Assembly (NCBI GenBank): GCA_903885885.1
Contig: CAISKJ010000565.1
Span: 1-5,798 of the forward strand
Reading direction: 5' to 3'
DNA length: 5,798 nucleotides
From: an uncultured delta proteobacterium
GTDB taxonomy: Bacteria; Myxococcota_A; Polyangia; Polyangiales; Ga0077539
Part shown: in pieces, positions 4,876 through 5,798 of the stretch
Layout of the letters: every line of letters begins with the position of its first letter
How positions within the stretch are numbered: the first letter of the stretch is position 1
Made by a program: the position numbers and the translations under genes
Notes under the pieces: model-generated
Told to the model about the DNA's origin: nothing
Databases searched by the model: none
Seen by the model: the letters and a program-made list of their open reading frames with translations, nothing else

Positions 4876-5592
4876 ATGCCCCCCGTTACGCCCGCCTCGC
4901 GGCGCCCCGAGCGCCCGTCGATCCCGCTCCCCGACGCCGCTCCGTTGCCCGTTCCCGTCGACCTCGACGCCCGCCTCGCCGCGCTCGGGATCACCCTCGA
5001 CGCGCCGGCCATCGCGCGCACCAGCGACTTTCTCGGTCGCCTCCTCGCGATGAACGAGCTCGTCAACCTCACGGCCATCACCGACCCCGCCGAGGCCTGG
5101 TCGCGTCACGCCCTCGACGCCCTCACGCTCGTGCCCCTCATGGCCGACCTCGCCGAAGGTTCGGCCGTGCTCGACGTGGGCTCCGGCGGCGGCGTGCCGG
5201 GCATTCCCATGGCCATCGCGCGCCCCGACCTGGCGTTCACCCTGGTCGAGGCCACGCAGAAGAAGGCCTCGTTTCTCACGGCGGTCTCCGCCGCGCTGGG
5301 GCTCACCAACGTGACGGTGCTCGCCGACCGCGCCGAGGTGCTCGGCCCCACGATGCGCGCCCGCTTCGACGCGGTGACCGCGCGCGCCGTGGGCCGCCTC
5401 GTGGCCCTCGTGCCGCTCACCATCCCCTTCGTCAAGCCCGGCGGCCGCGTGATGCTCATCAAGGGCCAGCGCGCCGAAGAGGAGCTCGCCGAGGCCGCGC
5501 ACATCATCGCCCGCTCGCGCCTCTCGCACGAGAAGACCGTGGCCACCCCCACGGGCCGCATCGTGGTGCTCCGCGCGCTCCCGCGCCGCTGA
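4876..5592 (+). CDS. rsmG: 16S rRNA (guanine-527-N7)-methyltransferase RsmG (GidB)
   Basis: RsmG uses S-adenosylmethionine to methylate N7 of G527 in 16S rRNA, near the decoding site. In other bacteria its loss gives low-level streptomycin resistance. The 238-residue protein carries the family signatures in order. These are MNELVNLTAITDPAEAWSRH (59-78), HALDAL (78-83), the SAM-binding loop VLDVGSGGGVPGIPMAI (98-114), TLVEATQKKASFL (122-134), FDAVTARAVGRL (164-175) and GGRVMLIKGQ (189-198). It is about 30 residues longer than the 207-residue E. coli enzyme, because of a Pro-rich N-terminal extension (about 1-28) of no obvious function. A later start would trim this, but no Shine-Dalgarno sequence supports one, whereas AGGAAG sits 5 nt before the chosen ATG. 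It is co-transcribed with phoH, with zero bases between stop and start. The neighbour is unusual, since rsmG often lies beside mnmG or parAB. Confidence 0.95.
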   Translation: MPPVTPASRRPERPSIPLPDAAPLPVPVDLDARLAALGITLDAPAIARTSDFLGRLLAMNELVNLTAITDPAEAWSRHALDALTLVPLMADLAEGSAVLDVGSGGGVPGIPMAIARPDLAFTLVEATQKKASFLTAVSAALGLTNVTVLADRAEVLGPTMRARFDAVTARAVGRLVALVPLTIPFVKPGGRVMLIKGQRAEEELAEAAHIIARSRLSHEKTVATPTGRIVVLRALPRR

Positions 5593-5630
5593 GCGCGACG
5601 CAACACAACGGGCGGGCGTCCGCGTCGCGT
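5593..5630 (+). terminator. Possible hairpin after rsmG, weak terminator candidate
   Basis: CGCGACGC (5594-5601) pairs with GCGTCGCG (5622-5629), and a G-T pair can be added outside. The 20-nt loop contains CAACACAACGGG. It starts one base after the rsmG stop, which is where a terminator is expected. However, there is no T-tract, and the loop is long for an intrinsic terminator. In such GC-rich DNA an 8-bp repeat may also be chance. Confidence 0.25.
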
Positions 5631-5654
5631 GGCGTGAGGGCGGTGCGAAGGTCG

Positions 5655-5685
5655 TTGACAGCGCTCCGGGGGGCGTTGAAACACT
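5655..5685 (+). promoter_or_regulatory. Putative sigma-70-type promoter for the downstream lipoprotein gene
   Basis: TTGACA at 5655-5660 is a perfect -35 hexamer. The -10 is unclear. GAAACA (5678-5683) gives the ideal 17-bp spacing but matches poorly, while AACACT (5680-5685), preceded by TGA, fits better but needs a 19-bp spacer. Either would start the message near 5690, leaving a leader of about 35 nt before the ATG at 5727. Confidence 0.45.
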
Positions 5686-5713
5686 CTGCGCCGTTTCGCC
5701 CCGTCAGGCACCT

Positions 5714-5720
5714 GGAGGAA
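5714..5720 (+). promoter_or_regulatory. Strong Shine-Dalgarno site before the lipoprotein-like gene
   Basis: GGAGGAA lies 6 nt upstream of the ATG at 5727. It is the best ribosome-binding site in the window and makes this start convincing although only 24 codons are visible. Confidence 0.7.
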
Positions 5721-5726
5721 GATCTC

Positions 5727-5798
5727 ATGTTCGCTCGCACCGCACGGTTCCTGGGCGCGCTCGCGCTCGTCGCGCCGCTCTCCTGCTCGTCGACGCAG
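5727..5798 (+). CDS. Probable exported lipoprotein, N-terminal signal region only (cut by window edge)
   Basis: Twenty-four codons are visible, and the frame is open to the edge. The peptide begins MFARTARF, with basic Arg4 and Arg7. A hydrophobic core, LGALALVAPL, follows, and then SCSSTQ with Cys20. This is the layout of a signal peptide processed by lipoprotein signal peptidase, with Cys20 as the lipidated residue. The lipobox is imperfect (P-L-S before Cys, with Pro at -3), so cleavage by signal peptidase I or a different Cys further on is possible. The start is secured by GGAGGAA 6 nt upstream, and the gene seems to have its own promoter. Its function cannot be inferred from this fragment. 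Confidence 0.7.
   Translation, partial: MFARTARFLGALALVAPLSCSSTQ

Noticed and set aside
3790..5529. A 579-codon open frame on the minus strand across phoH and rsmG
   Set aside because: The two plus-strand genes there are unmistakable by motif. The antisense frame is a product of GC-rich codon bias; its translation is low-complexity (Gly/Ala/Val/His/Arg) with no recognisable domain.

Overview
The window is very GC-rich chromosomal DNA with strong third-position G/C bias (Leu is mostly CTC/CTG, Val GTG/GTC, Asp GAC). It looks like ordinary bacterial core and signalling sequence. A cytosolic receiver-kinase hybrid, a stand-alone receiver, a PhoH with N-terminal KH-like region and a lipoprotein-like N-terminus would suit a GC-rich Myxococcota/'deltaproteobacterial' genome. 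That assignment is an inference from style, because no rRNA or tRNA is present. I see no mobile element, CRISPR array, tRNA or phage gene.

Left half (1-3198, all minus strand, transcribed right to left): a single-domain response regulator, a receiver-histidine kinase hybrid, an FAD/NAD(P)H oxidoreductase, and the N-terminus of a small membrane-anchored protein cut by the window edge. Gaps are short (37-82 nt and 43 nt), and the last junction is a TGATG overlap, so this is probably one operon. Neither signalling protein has a transmembrane sensor or a DNA-binding output. The module therefore passes phosphate between cytosolic proteins, and its input and output must lie elsewhere.

Centre (3199-3277): a divergent intergenic region holding a bulged stem-loop. 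The outer arms of this stem-loop are two mirror-image TGGTAG elements that look like outward-facing extended -10 promoters.

Right half (3278-5592, plus strand): an uncharacterised 159-residue protein, phoH, and rsmG (16S rRNA G527 N7-methyltransferase). The phoH stop and rsmG start are directly adjacent (TGAATG), which suggests translational coupling. After a 134-nt gap with a TTGACA box and a strong Shine-Dalgarno sequence, a probable lipoprotein gene begins and runs off the edge.

The most striking observation is in phoH. The otherwise near-invariant Walker B/DEAQ segment is damaged by four non-conservative differences in 34 bp. Each is explained by one T-to-G or A-to-C change at a second codon position. 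This is either a catalytically altered PhoH or a local consensus error. I found no convincing new defence or mobile system. The other findings are regulatory motifs and gene-context points.
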